This document shows, piece after piece, positions 15,101 to 23,908 of a stretch of DNA of 37,551 bases (position 1 is the first letter of the stretch; each line of letters begins with the position of its first letter). Source of the stretch: a virus; the IMG/VR virus record IMGVR_UViG_3300006802_000037, positions 1 through 37,551 of that record; one strand, given 5' to 3'. The position numbers and the translations under genes were made by a program. The notes under the pieces were generated by a model. That model ran no database searches. It saw nothing but the letters and a program-made list of their open reading frames with translations, and was not told the DNA's origin.

Positions 15101-18100
15101 GGTGCAGACGTTATAGACTCGATGGTTGACGCAGCTAAGCGGGCCGGTATGGACGCAGGGCAAGCTACGCAACGGGCCGAACAACTCATGCAACAGACTA
15201 TGCAGGCAGAGCGCCATCTTTGGTCAACGTTCCGCGGTGAGGTGGCCCAGAGTACAGATCCGAACGCTCTAAACGTAGCTATGGATCTGCTTGCAAGGTG
15301 GTACGACTGGCGCAAAATGGCGCGTGCGCAGGTTGACGATCTGGGCAAAGCTGCCGCTCAAGTCAATACGCCAGAGGCATGGGCCAAAAAGTGGGAGGGG
15401 ACTGGTAGAATCTATGGCGAGTTTACTGACTGGTTTGGATCTGTTGTAGATGAGGCTAGACAGGATCTACTAAAGATTTCTTCAGGGACGCCTGTAGAAC
15501 AACGCTACAATTGGATGGACGTGATCCAGCGGTATGTAGACTACGATGAGCCATACATTCGACGTACGCGGACAATGGGACTAGGGAGCGTGCAGGATGC
15601 TGGCAGCGCGTATGACGAGGTCATACAGGCAAACCGTCAATATGTAGACAAATCTTTTGTCGAGTTGTTTAGCTCATTTCGCCGGTATCCTACCCAAGAT
15701 TCGTTAGATCTGATAGCTGATGGTGTGCGCAAGGTGGAAACGATGGGGGCACAAGCCGCGGCGTTTCTGGCGAGCAAGCGCGCCGAACTGCTTCCCGGTC
15801 AAGCGTCTGTCTACCACCAACTAAGAAATAAGGTGTGGTCGGAATTCTTTGATAACTCCGTTGTTATGAACAAGATCACGCAGCGGCAAGTAGTTTTTAA
15901 CGGTCTGGCGCAGCAGTCTACGAACGGTCTACGGTGGGTGGATGAGTTTGCGGGCGGTGAGTTCCGTTTGGTCGGCAAGGATGACAAGGGGTTTTGGCAA
16001 GCAGTCAATACAGCCACAGGGGCAACCGAACGGTTTGTCGATCCGGTGGATCTGTCTAAGATGAAAAAAGAAAAGGTGGTAACATCTTCGTTGCCATCTG
16101 TTCCACCTAACATTATACAGGAGTTTTACCGGCTGACGGGATCATCAACAGAAGCGGTAGACGATCTGATAAAGCAGATCGATGCGGACGCTGCCGCTAG
16201 ATATGCGCGCCAAGAGGCTGAAATGATGGCGTTGCTAGATCAGCCGGTGCGCGTTCCTACGATGCATTTGGCGGGCGAGTCTGTAGAGACAGCAGCTAAG
16301 CGCGAGGCTGATAAGATCGTTCAAGAGATCGATGCGGCAAAAGAAGCGTTGTCTACGTTGCGGACAGAATGGGACAAGGTCGCTCGTGCCGGGCGTGGCT
16401 ATTTGAAATTAGAAAATGCCGTAGGGTCTTACGTTAAGAACGGTGTAGCCAACGTCCCGGAAAACAAATTTGAAGATCTCTATGGGCTGACGGTTGCCGG
16501 TCGTCAAATTGATAACCAGGATGATGTAAACGCCCTGTTACAGGAGTATTACGAATTACGACAGCTGGTCAGGGGTGGGCGATCTCCGGTAGACCAGGCT
16601 ATAGAATATGCGTTCGATCCGCTCGATCTGATGGATGATGCGATCTCCGGTGTAGATGATGTTGCTTCCGTCTCTCCTGCTACTCTTTCGGATGTAGTAG
16701 AATCCGGTGTCTACAACAAGATGAGCGCAAGGGAAATAGTGCAGCACGTTGCAGACAATGAATTACTGCCTGATATTTCCCAGGTAAAGGGAATGGGTCG
16801 GACAAAGTTGCTAGATTTCCTTCGCAACTATGTAGCGCCCATGACGAAAGATCGTCATAAGCTAGCAAGCACGATAGAGGGTTTAAACTGGTTTGGGCTA
16901 GTAAATGCGGAGTCCGATCTGTTTGAGGTTATTCAGGGCATGAATAATAACCTATATAGCCTAGCAGGAAATAAAGCGCCAGAGATGGGGGACGTAGCGC
17001 TACACCAGATTAGAACACTACAGGACGCATATGGCCGCGTGATCGCAAAACTACCGGAGATCCTAGAAGGTAAACCAAACAGGATGACGCCAGCGCAGCA
17101 GGTTAGGGTTCTGGATGAACTAAACAGGATACTCCCTCAGTACGATGACATCTTAGCGGGTGCTGTCCAGGTCGGGGAAAAGATGGGCAACTTTGCTATG
17201 TTGAACTATGGCGATAAGCGAAACCTAGATCTACTGTTAGGTGCTGTTTTCCCGTATCATTACTTCTGGTCTCGATCTGCGAAAAACTGGCTTCGTCGCG
17301 TTGCGTCTAAGCCGGGCGTTGTTAACTTCTGGTATGAATCGGAGCGGGCTATAGATCTAGAAAACGAGCAGAACGATCTGCCGCAACACCTCCGCGGTAC
17401 ACTGCCCAACCCATTGCCGTTCGGCCCTGACAGGATAGGCAACCCTCTCACCTACGCATTGCCGTTTGCTATGTATATGATGGGTAACGAGTTTGTAAAT
17501 CCAGATGACGCGAAAAGTGAAGCGGAGCGCTGGATTATGAATGTGCAGAAGTTTACGCCTGGTCTTTACCCATTAGCTGATTACGCGTTAAAGGCTACGC
17601 TGGATCAACAGGCCCCGTTACCGGGTGGTCGGCGTCGGACAGATGCGATCCAGTTGGGTGATTTCCTGCCGTTATATCGTCTAGGTGGATATGCCCGCCA
17701 AGCGGCCACAGGGGAGATGGGGCCACAGGGGCCACTTGCCTACGGCGACGAATATGATCTAGGGCGAGCAGGGAAACAGGTGGGACTGTCTGCTATGCGT
17801 GGGGATACGGATCCAGACGCGGCCATGTGGGGTACGGATGTTGGTTACCAGCTACAGACAGGATCGTCGGCATTGCCGGAACAGGATCCGGGGGCGGTAG
17901 ACGCCTGGCAACAGGGCGCTCAGCAGGCTGGCGCAGAGCGACTCACTAGTCGCGCCATGTCGTTTTTGCTGGGGGTTCCTGGCTACTATCTAAGCGAAGA
18001 AGAAAAGAGGGTTCGCCAGATGAAAGGCGAGCGCGTAGGGTTAGGCTATGGATCGAGCAATCCATATGGTAGTAGGGCAGCGGTAGACGAGTACACCGGC

Positions 18101-20545
18101 ATGGGCGGCGATCGATTCGAGTCAACGTTTAATTACTCGCAGCTTTATCCAGCGGGCGACAATCGCAAGCGAGCGAGGCCGGGGGAGCGCGCCGCGCAGT
18201 CACAGTATTATGACGAGTTTGGCGGCATTATGGACAATATGAACATGTCCGTCACTAAGTTTCTATTAGAGAACCCTGAAGCTACAAGCAAGGAGTTGAA
18301 CGATCTCAAGTCCCCCTATTGGGATGAGGTTGAAGAACTCAAATCCCGTTACCCATCCCTGCCAGAGATTGACAGGAACAGGGGTCTTAATACTCGATAT
18401 ATGAATCCCGCAGAGCAGGCGCAACAGTGGGTAGAAAAGACGGTAGGTTATAAGCCACCGGGGAAACCGATCTATCCTGGGGTAGACGCTAGTGTCGAAG
18501 ATAAGAAAGCCTATTATCTAGCAAAGGCGGAGTGGGACTATAAGAGACTTGATCATATCGATCGAACCTTCTCGCAATTTCTCGCGTATAACGATGAGTA
18601 TCCAGACGCATGGAAAGAACAGGCGCGGGGCATGGTCGAAAAAATGTACGCATCTGAACTATTACGCGGCTATGATAACCGATTTGCGGGGGCAGTAGAA
18701 AAGGCATGGGATGATCGACAAAGCTTTGTGGAAGAAGTAGAGGACGCCGAATGGCAGTATAAAGAAAAGGCGGTTGTTGACAGACTCGGCAAAAGAGCAT
18801 ACAGATTGATACAGGAGTATTACGCCCTACCTAAGGATAGTGACGAGCGTCGACAATTCAAGGATGCTCACCCCCTACTAGATCGGGCGTTTATGGCTAG
18901 CTATCATCCAGAAGAGTACGACAAATTTGTCGATCTCTTTGGCGCAAGCGCTTTTGATATGGTTGCGCAGAAGCCTGCCCACCCTGGGGACGGGGCCACA
19001 GAGGATCAGCTACAGTCGTACTATGAACAAATGAACGCCTACACCAAAGCCAACCCAAACGCCGAGGCGGCTAGGCTCTGGCTAAACGGTCGGCGATTTG
19101 GCGCGGCAGAGGGGAGCGATAGCTATGGGAAGGCCTATGATGAGGCGGTCTCTATTTTTGGCCCAAACATCTTTGATATTCTCAATAGCTTCCCCAGTGG
19201 CGGCACAAAAGAACAGCGGGCAGCGTGGTACAGGTCGCACCCAAAAGAGAACATGCTACGCTCTGGGTATATGGAATGGAAAAAGGAGTTCCAGGACAAA
19301 GACAAGGCTAGCGTTGAAAATGATCGGACGGGCACAAAAGACGGATCTGTTAGCAATGCTGACGCAGGCGAGGGATACACAGGGCCGCGTCCCGTTGGTA
19401 GCAATAGGCAGCCGATAGGCAGTTTTGATCCTTTGATCCCAAGTCAACCGAGCAAATGGGCTAGCTACAATTGGGATACACTACTGGATCAGCAGGCCGT
19501 CAATCCCTGGACACAGCGCGCAAATGAACTAAATGCCGGTATCCTGGGCGGAGCGTCCGTGCCTGGTGAGATGAGCGCGGCCACAGATCGGGCGACGTAC
19601 AACCCGTTATCATCTGCTGATTACCGATACCAAAGGTCGGGAAGCAAGCCAGCGTCCAGCGGTGTAGCTGGTGAGCCTAGTATGGACGTGGCGCAAAAGT
19701 ACGCCATGATGGATGAGAATTACGTCAAGGGCGAGATGTCTCGACAGGAATGGGCGGCGCGTCGCGGTTCACTGGTGGAGCGTTTCGGATCCGATGCCGG
19801 CAGTATATGGGATGCATATTATAATCTGCCTAAGGGAGAGAAGCGCAAGGAGTACATTGCCGATCACCCTGAAATGAGAGTGTATAACCTAGCAGCATAC
19901 AACCCTGACGATTTCGCTACAGCGTCCGATCTTTTCGGTCAAGATGCCATTATGGCATGGGCGAGATCACCGCGTTATGAGGATACGCCAGTTGCCAAGG
20001 CGGCGCGATCCAGGTACTGGGACGACAATCCAAAGGCGTTCCTTTTTCATTCCTGGTTGAATGGACGCCCAGCAAACAACAGCGAGGGCGATCAGGGTGG
20101 CGATTTTAAGTATAACCTTGGTGCAGACTACTCTGCAGCCAAAGATCTCTTTGGTGATAACATATGGAACATTGTTGAGTCCTATAAGCGCGGATGGGAT
20201 AAGGTTGCCAAACGATCTTTCTTCGAAAAGTATCCGCAACTGTCTAAGTTTTTTGACTGGTGGTATGGCGATACTGAGTCCGCGTCTACGACAGGGGGCG
20301 GGCGAGCAAGCGGCGGCGGCGGTGGTGGGCGTGGATATAGCCCGTCACGTTCTGGCAGTCGGACAGTCGTAAATATCCAACCCGTCTACGCCCAACCGAT
20401 GGCCAGAGGACTGGCAGAGCCACCGCGGATTACGGGTTATCAATCGGCGGGGATCAATGATCGTTGGCTGGAAGCCGGGCGAAACCTATCACCCGGTAAG
20501 CCTAAGGAATGGAGCCCGACGTGGATCAGGGGGTTGCGAGTATGA
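12131..20545 (+). CDS. Giant 2804-residue virion-associated protein
   Basis: One uninterrupted frame covers 22% of the genome. Residues 1-170 are Pro/Gln-rich. The centre is mostly helical with Trp-rich patches; two motifs recall large phage multidomain proteins: YLGMSPGYWIKNALSATATL (near 737) and LLLGAVFPYHYFWSRSAKNW (near 1700). The C-terminal part holds a duplicated module of about 160 residues, 2222-2386 and 2556-2714. Shared words are YYALP/YYNLP, HPLL/HPEM, DLFG and F/W-LNGR. YNPLSSA occurs near both ends (about 114 and 2495). QPVYAQPMARGL near the end recurs in the next gene. There is no P-loop, polymerase or lytic-enzyme motif that I can see. Lying between portal and scaffold, it is probably packed in the virion and ejected. 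Confidence 0.8.
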   Translation: MANWWDSVRDWWIGDEDEPKPDSNAVADLAKVQQEHLLNEWRQAISPSISPVQQRSDPFESALAQWQGTRAVQGPQPRPMQGPEPKPETAPTVDPWSAAVNAWRDGPPVYNPLSSANAGSIKPQAPSLNPFTYDVAPPQQSQVGYSFDRPDTGVTGLQQTAYGGDTLSSALAQPSQWKPLLVDDLGIQSGYNAPQRPGGFLQNVMDVGPVDATIAAVFGNTPGYDYLVDTYNQQKEEGTNRGWDAFKDDFWTSLTALNVPGKAIESTAIPGTAAIADFLTNNDTGQQAKGNVSLGQLASAFGEAVNKTLNPFNPNQVDMSYWQLWQDKGKTMWDIFSNNLNSSRLVRETIESLPEDQRTAANVALVNIISGPNAVEAAANSILNQAQNVQVLYSKADDAQKAGDFAAAAEYGRQADELKRKNKTDLVDEPANVWAELMGGIFLDPTNWLPAGWTKEAAEATRAARLAAMGEDEAVGVLSKAVGGSANNPLTWAEWLSHPLESGSTLYKEMIGDAPAWLSYINPANLLKRTPETNARLSTDVLFRVASQLTSGVGDRAAARALLDTWATTPQDLVRGVVIPGLEKIADTDGIVKFGPGFLANPELIEHYPVLASARDSIAQMASLAGDAPLNPIEFLSEFNDVVFKVARSANGLDALAELPGGAASFRLARTELGLSIVEYLDKAGKVVSKSNEMLPYDAQLFVKKLDNTTKAAGETNPIMRAWGTQKAILSDMYLGMSPGYWIKNALSATATLLTDNTYTLLPTRGILNDLGIKFGVAPTSRSLDAAMSAAGSAAIEAMGGASHWSERVLGANNLYARLMNRLYSVPFGATDIAGSVPFGEQNFALRATYVPFKRYLSENWKWATSGFGDALRGMGIDDNLVRSLTGIVYEAGVNGNKQQVAESMRQVVARSTVPYTLNELGIPDELISAEGWKKLNDVFTSALPGQIDDAIAEIKSVFGEEIRRAGEILNSAPPQPSRGMWTDFESVQDGADVIDSMVDAAKRAGMDAGQATQRAEQLMQQTMQAERHLWSTFRGEVAQSTDPNALNVAMDLLARWYDWRKMARAQVDDLGKAAAQVNTPEAWAKKWEGTGRIYGEFTDWFGSVVDEARQDLLKISSGTPVEQRYNWMDVIQRYVDYDEPYIRRTRTMGLGSVQDAGSAYDEVIQANRQYVDKSFVELFSSFRRYPTQDSLDLIADGVRKVETMGAQAAAFLASKRAELLPGQASVYHQLRNKVWSEFFDNSVVMNKITQRQVVFNGLAQQSTNGLRWVDEFAGGEFRLVGKDDKGFWQAVNTATGATERFVDPVDLSKMKKEKVVTSSLPSVPPNIIQEFYRLTGSSTEAVDDLIKQIDADAAARYARQEAEMMALLDQPVRVPTMHLAGESVETAAKREADKIVQEIDAAKEALSTLRTEWDKVARAGRGYLKLENAVGSYVKNGVANVPENKFEDLYGLTVAGRQIDNQDDVNALLQEYYELRQLVRGGRSPVDQAIEYAFDPLDLMDDAISGVDDVASVSPATLSDVVESGVYNKMSAREIVQHVADNELLPDISQVKGMGRTKLLDFLRNYVAPMTKDRHKLASTIEGLNWFGLVNAESDLFEVIQGMNNNLYSLAGNKAPEMGDVALHQIRTLQDAYGRVIAKLPEILEGKPNRMTPAQQVRVLDELNRILPQYDDILAGAVQVGEKMGNFAMLNYGDKRNLDLLLGAVFPYHYFWSRSAKNWLRRVASKPGVVNFWYESERAIDLENEQNDLPQHLRGTLPNPLPFGPDRIGNPLTYALPFAMYMMGNEFVNPDDAKSEAERWIMNVQKFTPGLYPLADYALKATLDQQAPLPGGRRRTDAIQLGDFLPLYRLGGYARQAATGEMGPQGPLAYGDEYDLGRAGKQVGLSAMRGDTDPDAAMWGTDVGYQLQTGSSALPEQDPGAVDAWQQGAQQAGAERLTSRAMSFLLGVPGYYLSEEEKRVRQMKGERVGLGYGSSNPYGSRAAVDEYTGMGGDRFESTFNYSQLYPAGDNRKRARPGERAAQSQYYDEFGGIMDNMNMSVTKFLLENPEATSKELNDLKSPYWDEVEELKSRYPSLPEIDRNRGLNTRYMNPAEQAQQWVEKTVGYKPPGKPIYPGVDASVEDKKAYYLAKAEWDYKRLDHIDRTFSQFLAYNDEYPDAWKEQARGMVEKMYASELLRGYDNRFAGAVEKAWDDRQSFVEEVEDAEWQYKEKAVVDRLGKRAYRLIQEYYALPKDSDERRQFKDAHPLLDRAFMASYHPEEYDKFVDLFGASAFDMVAQKPAHPGDGATEDQLQSYYEQMNAYTKANPNAEAARLWLNGRRFGAAEGSDSYGKAYDEAVSIFGPNIFDILNSFPSGGTKEQRAAWYRSHPKENMLRSGYMEWKKEFQDKDKASVENDRTGTKDGSVSNADAGEGYTGPRPVGSNRQPIGSFDPLIPSQPSKWASYNWDTLLDQQAVNPWTQRANELNAGILGGASVPGEMSAATDRATYNPLSSADYRYQRSGSKPASSGVAGEPSMDVAQKYAMMDENYVKGEMSRQEWAARRGSLVERFGSDAGSIWDAYYNLPKGEKRKEYIADHPEMRVYNLAAYNPDDFATASDLFGQDAIMAWARSPRYEDTPVAKAARSRYWDDNPKAFLFHSWLNGRPANNSEGDQGGDFKYNLGADYSAAKDLFGDNIWNIVESYKRGWDKVAKRSFFEKYPQLSKFFDWWYGDTESASTTGGGRASGGGGGGRGYSPSRSGSRTVVNIQPVYAQPMARGLAEPPRITGYQSAGINDRWLEAGRNLSPGKPKEWSPTWIRGLRV

Positions 20546-20802
20546 CAAACAATGAGTACTGGCAAGGGTACGAAGGGGCAACAGGCAAGAAGCGCCCACC
20601 GTGGATTGATGGCGTAGGCAACATAAACTGGGACTACAATAAGCCAGATCCGCCAAAGCCACCAAAGCCGACCGCTACACAAACGGCTGGCATGATCCCG
20701 CAGGTATACGCCCAGCCGATAGCCCAGGGTCTATTACCCCAGCCTGGTGACATACGTCCCTGGCAACCTGGGCTGCGCGGGTGGCGTCCAGGTTGGGGAT
20801 AA
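20542..20802 (+). CDS. Small Pro-rich protein sharing a motif with the giant protein
   Basis: 86 residues from the ATG at 20542, which overlaps the giant gene's stop (ATGA) and has GGGGG upstream; a frame start at 20509 is less likely. The N-terminus is polar (NNEYWQGYEGATGKKRPPW), followed by KPDPPKPPKP. The C-terminal half contains IPQVYAQPIAQGLLPQP, close to QPVYAQPMARGLAEPP near the end of the giant protein, then a Trp/Gly/Pro tail. The shared segment suggests both bind the same partner, perhaps portal or capsid. Otherwise unrecognised. Confidence 0.65.
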   Translation: MTNNEYWQGYEGATGKKRPPWIDGVGNINWDYNKPDPPKPPKPTATQTAGMIPQVYAQPIAQGLLPQPGDIRPWQPGLRGWRPGWG

Positions 20803-20819
20803 GATAGACAATAAATCTA

Positions 20820-20848
20820 TTGACAAATATCGATAGATTTGGTATTCT
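20820..20848 (+). promoter_or_regulatory. Promoter for the scaffold-capsid genes
   Basis: TTGACA (20820-20825), 17 bp, TATTCT (20843-20848). Expected start about 20855, which places the leader hairpin at 20897 some 40 nt into the transcript. Confidence 0.8.
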
Positions 20849-20896
20849 AACAGGTAATTGAATAAGTCCCACCGGGATTTTTCATAATTGTCTCAG

Positions 20897-20949
20897 CGGG
20901 GATCTATACATCTACTGTGATGGCGGATGTCTAGATCCCCGTTTTGTTT
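20897..20949 (+). terminator. Leader hairpin/terminator before scaffold (loop type TACTGTRATGGCG)
   Basis: Arms 20897-20912 and 20926-20941 pair at 15 of 16 positions, loop TACTGTGATGGCG, then TTTTGTTT. The stem sequence differs from that at 9211 but the loop differs at only one base. A TAAGTCC-x-AC-x-G word precedes both elements (9189, 20863). It ends 27 bases before the scaffold start and its AGGAG site. Confidence 0.8.
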
Positions 20950-20976
20950 CTTAAAAACTGAATAGGAGTAATTACA

Positions 20977-21714
20977 ATGGCAATAGATCAGGAGTTGTTT
21001 GGGGCCGTTTCTGGGGTTGATGATGGAACTGGAGAGAACCCGGTAAACCAGGATGCGACAACCGAGACGGGCGACGAACGACAGCCAGCGGATCTCCCCA
21101 AACAGGGGATGCCTACAGAAAAGCCCAAAGTCAACCTTGACGAGTTGGACGAGTTTCGGGCGTGGAAGTCGCAGACAGATAAGAAGATCGCCCAGTACGA
21201 ATCCAACGCCCAGCGTCTAGATCGCGAGCGCCAAGAGGCTCTTCAACGGCTACAGCAGTACGAAGGGCAACTAGAGCAATTACAGACAAAAGATCTGGAC
21301 GATTACGGCAAGGCCCAGTATGAGAATCAAAAGCTGCGCCGACAAATGGAACTGCTACAACAGCAGATGCAGCAGCAGCAGATCGACATGGGTAGACAAC
21401 GTTTGATGAGCTACATTCAGGAACAAACGGGTGTACCTGTATCGGTTTATGCCGAGGCGCAGAACGCCGATCAGGCATGGGCGATGGCGGCCAAACATTT
21501 GCGCGATGCGTTACCACAGCAGGCAAAGCAGATCGCCCAGCAGCGAGTTGAGAAACAAGAGGCGAACGCGGTTGACATCGGCGGCGGTGCTTCCTCCGGG
21601 ATAGCTGCCGAATTACAACAGCGATACGAGAATGCTAGCAAGAGCTTCAACACTTCAGCCGTTTTGGACATTATGAACGAAGCGGATGCGAAGGGGGTGC
21701 GGCTCAAGCTCTAA
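20977..21714 (+). CDS. Capsid scaffolding protein
   Basis: 245 residues with the hallmarks of a phage scaffold: acidic disordered N-terminus, central coiled coil at about 55-145 (DKKIAQYESNAQRLDRERQE, LLQQQMQQQQID) and a helical C-terminus ending in basic VRLKL, which usually contacts the capsid protein. It lies directly before the capsid gene, with AGGAG 8 bases before the ATG. Scaffolds guide procapsid assembly and then leave. Identification rests on composition and position, since these proteins diverge quickly. Confidence 0.85.
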   Translation: MAIDQELFGAVSGVDDGTGENPVNQDATTETGDERQPADLPKQGMPTEKPKVNLDELDEFRAWKSQTDKKIAQYESNAQRLDRERQEALQRLQQYEGQLEQLQTKDLDDYGKAQYENQKLRRQMELLQQQMQQQQIDMGRQRLMSYIQEQTGVPVSVYAEAQNADQAWAMAAKHLRDALPQQAKQIAQQRVEKQEANAVDIGGGASSGIAAELQQRYENASKSFNTSAVLDIMNEADAKGVRLKL

Positions 21715-21732
21715 CTATGGGAGTAACTAATT

Positions 21733-22887
21733 ATGGCTCAAGGTATGTTAAGTTCGTTTAGCGATACTATTTCAACGCAACGGACTGTCAGTAATATTAT
21801 AAAGTTGATCGATCCGCAGGATACCCCCTGTCTGTCCTACTTCGGTACGGATGCCCACAAGCGGATCCGCATGGAAAATTTTCCCAACCATAAGGTTGAA
21901 TGGTTGGAAGATACGCTCCGCGTACGTAGCGACCAGCTGGCCGAGGCGCTAGACAACAGCGAAACCGGGGTCGATATTGATGACGGAACTAAGTTCAAGC
22001 CCGGCGATGTGATTTTGTGCGAAGATGAAAAGATGTATATTTCCTCGATCGCTACAAACACATTGACCGTTATTCGTGGGTGGGGTGATTCATCCGCTGT
22101 TACTCACGCCGATGATACAGCAATCACCTACCTGTACAGCGCACGCGAAGAGGGCGACGATAGTGACGCCCAACCCTATACCGTTCCTACGTCACCTTAC
22201 AATCATAGCCAGATCTTTCATCACGAGATTAAGATCTCCGGTAGCGAGATGAATGCAACAAGCCGCTATGGGATTCCTGATCGGTATAAATATGAACTGA
22301 TGAAAGCGCTTGGCGGCCTGGGTGGTGGCAACGGGAAAAAGGGCAACGCTGGCGATCTGATGATCGACCTAGAACGAACGTTTGCCTATGGTGAACGCGT
22401 TGCGAGATCTAGCGGTGTGGCTGGCGGTATGGGCGGCTTTGAAACCTATGTGACTACAAACGTCACCGATCTGTCTGGGTCGTCTCTCGATCCGAAGACG
22501 TTCGAAGATGCGGTGGAAGATGCATGGTCGTACGGCGGCAAACCAAACGTGATCGTAACGAATGCATTTGGACATCGGAAGCTGACCAGTTTCTACGCGG
22601 GCAGCGTGCGCACAGAACGCAGCGAGCTCACGGGCGGCGTGGTGATTACCAAGGTAGTTACTCACTTCGGCGAACTGGACATTCTGCTGAATCGCTGGGT
22701 TCCGAATGATAACCTGTATATCTGCCAGCGGGATCTAATCGGCTGGTGCACACTGCGCGACTGGAAAGAAGAGCCGCTCGCTAAGACCGGCGATTTTGTT
22801 CGCGGTCAGGTGGTCGGCGAGTTTAGCTTTGTCGTCGCAAATCAGAAAGCCCACGCGTTGATTAAGAATATGTCTACCACAAGCTAG
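21733..22887 (+). CDS. Major capsid protein, SU10-like (DUF5309-type) HK97 fold
   Basis: 384 residues. The N-terminal QDTPCLSYFG and HKVEWLEDTL, the mid-region GRE-like ITYLYSAREEG and YNHSQIFHHEIKISGSE, and the C-terminal series PNVIVTNAFGHRKLTSFY, FGELDILLNRWVPNDN, and AKTGDFVRGQVVGEFSF, VVANQKAHA are the conserved blocks of the SU10 major capsid family. This family is known from short-tailed phages and has the HK97 fold. GGGAG precedes the ATG by 9 bases. The next gene follows after 8 bp and probably encodes a capsid-associated protein. One of the most secure calls in the window. Confidence 0.92.
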   Translation: MAQGMLSSFSDTISTQRTVSNIIKLIDPQDTPCLSYFGTDAHKRIRMENFPNHKVEWLEDTLRVRSDQLAEALDNSETGVDIDDGTKFKPGDVILCEDEKMYISSIATNTLTVIRGWGDSSAVTHADDTAITYLYSAREEGDDSDAQPYTVPTSPYNHSQIFHHEIKISGSEMNATSRYGIPDRYKYELMKALGGLGGGNGKKGNAGDLMIDLERTFAYGERVARSSGVAGGMGGFETYVTTNVTDLSGSSLDPKTFEDAVEDAWSYGGKPNVIVTNAFGHRKLTSFYAGSVRTERSELTGGVVITKVVTHFGELDILLNRWVPNDNLYICQRDLIGWCTLRDWKEEPLAKTGDFVRGQVVGEFSFVVANQKAHALIKNMSTTS

Positions 22888-22895
22888 GGGGCGCT

Positions 22896-23480
22896 ATGAG
22901 TGTAATAAGTAATTTTGTGGATCAACCCTTTGATTTTATCTTGGGGGAAAATCCACAGCTACGATGGGGAACTAGTGCGCCTGATGGAGACGCAGAACCG
23001 TTCAAGAGCTTGCCGGTCGGCAGCATGTACATGTATGCGCAGTCGGCGACGATTCGCAAGTGGTATACGAAGCGAGCCAACGGGCAGCGTGATGACGATT
23101 GGGCTATGGGGATGCATTGTGTCCAACAGCGAGTTGCTTATAGCGATTTTACTGACGGTGGATCCACCAGTGGCACTCTGGCCCTAACGGAGACGATCCC
23201 CGTGGGTGCGTGGGTGCAGCGCGTTATTCTGCAGAACGTCACCGGGTTTACTGGTGACACTACTGCGGTGATTACGGTGGGCGACGGTAGTGACGTTGAT
23301 CGATACAATGCGGGTACGCCTAGTGTGTACACTACAGCCAACGCTATAGATCTGGGAGCGCCGAGCGGTACGCAGATCCATACAGCGGCGGCCACTGTGA
23401 CGTTGACTATTACGGGAACGGCTGACTTTACCAGTATTAGCGCGGGCAACGCAACCGTACGGATTTACTATCTGCTATAG
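22896..23480 (+). CDS. Virion protein, probable capsid decoration/stabilising
   Basis: 194 residues, ribosome site AGGGGG. Residues 1-75 carry PVGSMYMYAQSATIRKWYTK, a pattern common in phage proteins following the capsid gene. Residues 80-194 are a beta-sandwich with alternating Thr/Val strands (GTLALTETIPVGAWVQRVIL, ATVTLTITGTADFTSI). High Thr/Gly/Ala and near absence of Cys are typical of surface proteins. The order capsid then beta-rich protein suggests a decoration or head-stabilising role. Exact family not recalled. Confidence 0.7.
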   Translation: MSVISNFVDQPFDFILGENPQLRWGTSAPDGDAEPFKSLPVGSMYMYAQSATIRKWYTKRANGQRDDDWAMGMHCVQQRVAYSDFTDGGSTSGTLALTETIPVGAWVQRVILQNVTGFTGDTTAVITVGDGSDVDRYNAGTPSVYTTANAIDLGAPSGTQIHTAAATVTLTITGTADFTSISAGNATVRIYYLL

Positions 23481-23537
23481 CATGGCGGGCGGTGCAGGTG
23501 GGATCGTACTGTGCTGCCCTCTATGAAAGGAGACGCC

Positions 23538-23888
23538 ATGTTAGAGCAAGGTAGTATCTACATCCAAAAGGTTTTGCAGTCTGCTGCGACGGGTACGGGA
23601 AACGGTACGGCAGTAAACTGCACGGATCTGTCTAAAGGTGCATTTAAGATCATCACTCTGCAGGTGGCGGGGATCAGTGGAGACACGATCACCTGGGAGG
23701 CAACAATCGACGGCACGAATTGGGCAGCATTCAGTGTAACAAACCTGGGGACGGCAGCGGCGGCCACTACGGCCACTGCTAACGGGATCTATAGTGCTGA
23801 CGTTACGGGGATTGTACAGTTTCGCGCCCGGATCAGTACGTACAGCGCAGGGACAATTACAGTAACAGGTATTCTCACGTCTCGGTGA
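23538..23888 (+). CDS. Small beta-rich virion protein
   Basis: 116 residues. The start at 23538 is fixed by AAAGGAG 5 bases upstream; earlier in-frame starts would cover that site. The sequence is a run of short strands (AFKIITLQVAGISGDTITWE, TDGTNWAAFSV-like, GIVQFRARISTYSAGTITVT) matching the small beta-sandwich phage proteins that accompany capsid decoration or fibre genes. Followed by an intrinsic terminator at 23909-23948. Structural role inferred from composition and location. Confidence 0.7.
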   Translation: MLEQGSIYIQKVLQSAATGTGNGTAVNCTDLSKGAFKIITLQVAGISGDTITWEATIDGTNWAAFSVTNLGTAAAATTATANGIYSADVTGIVQFRARISTYSAGTITVTGILTSR

Positions 23889-23908
23889 TTGTCCAACGAA
23901 AAACGATT

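Noticed and set aside
12131-20545. N4-type virion RNA polymerase within the giant protein
   Set aside because: Size and location invite the idea, but I found no polymerase motifs (R-x3-K...YG, catalytic HD) in the frame.
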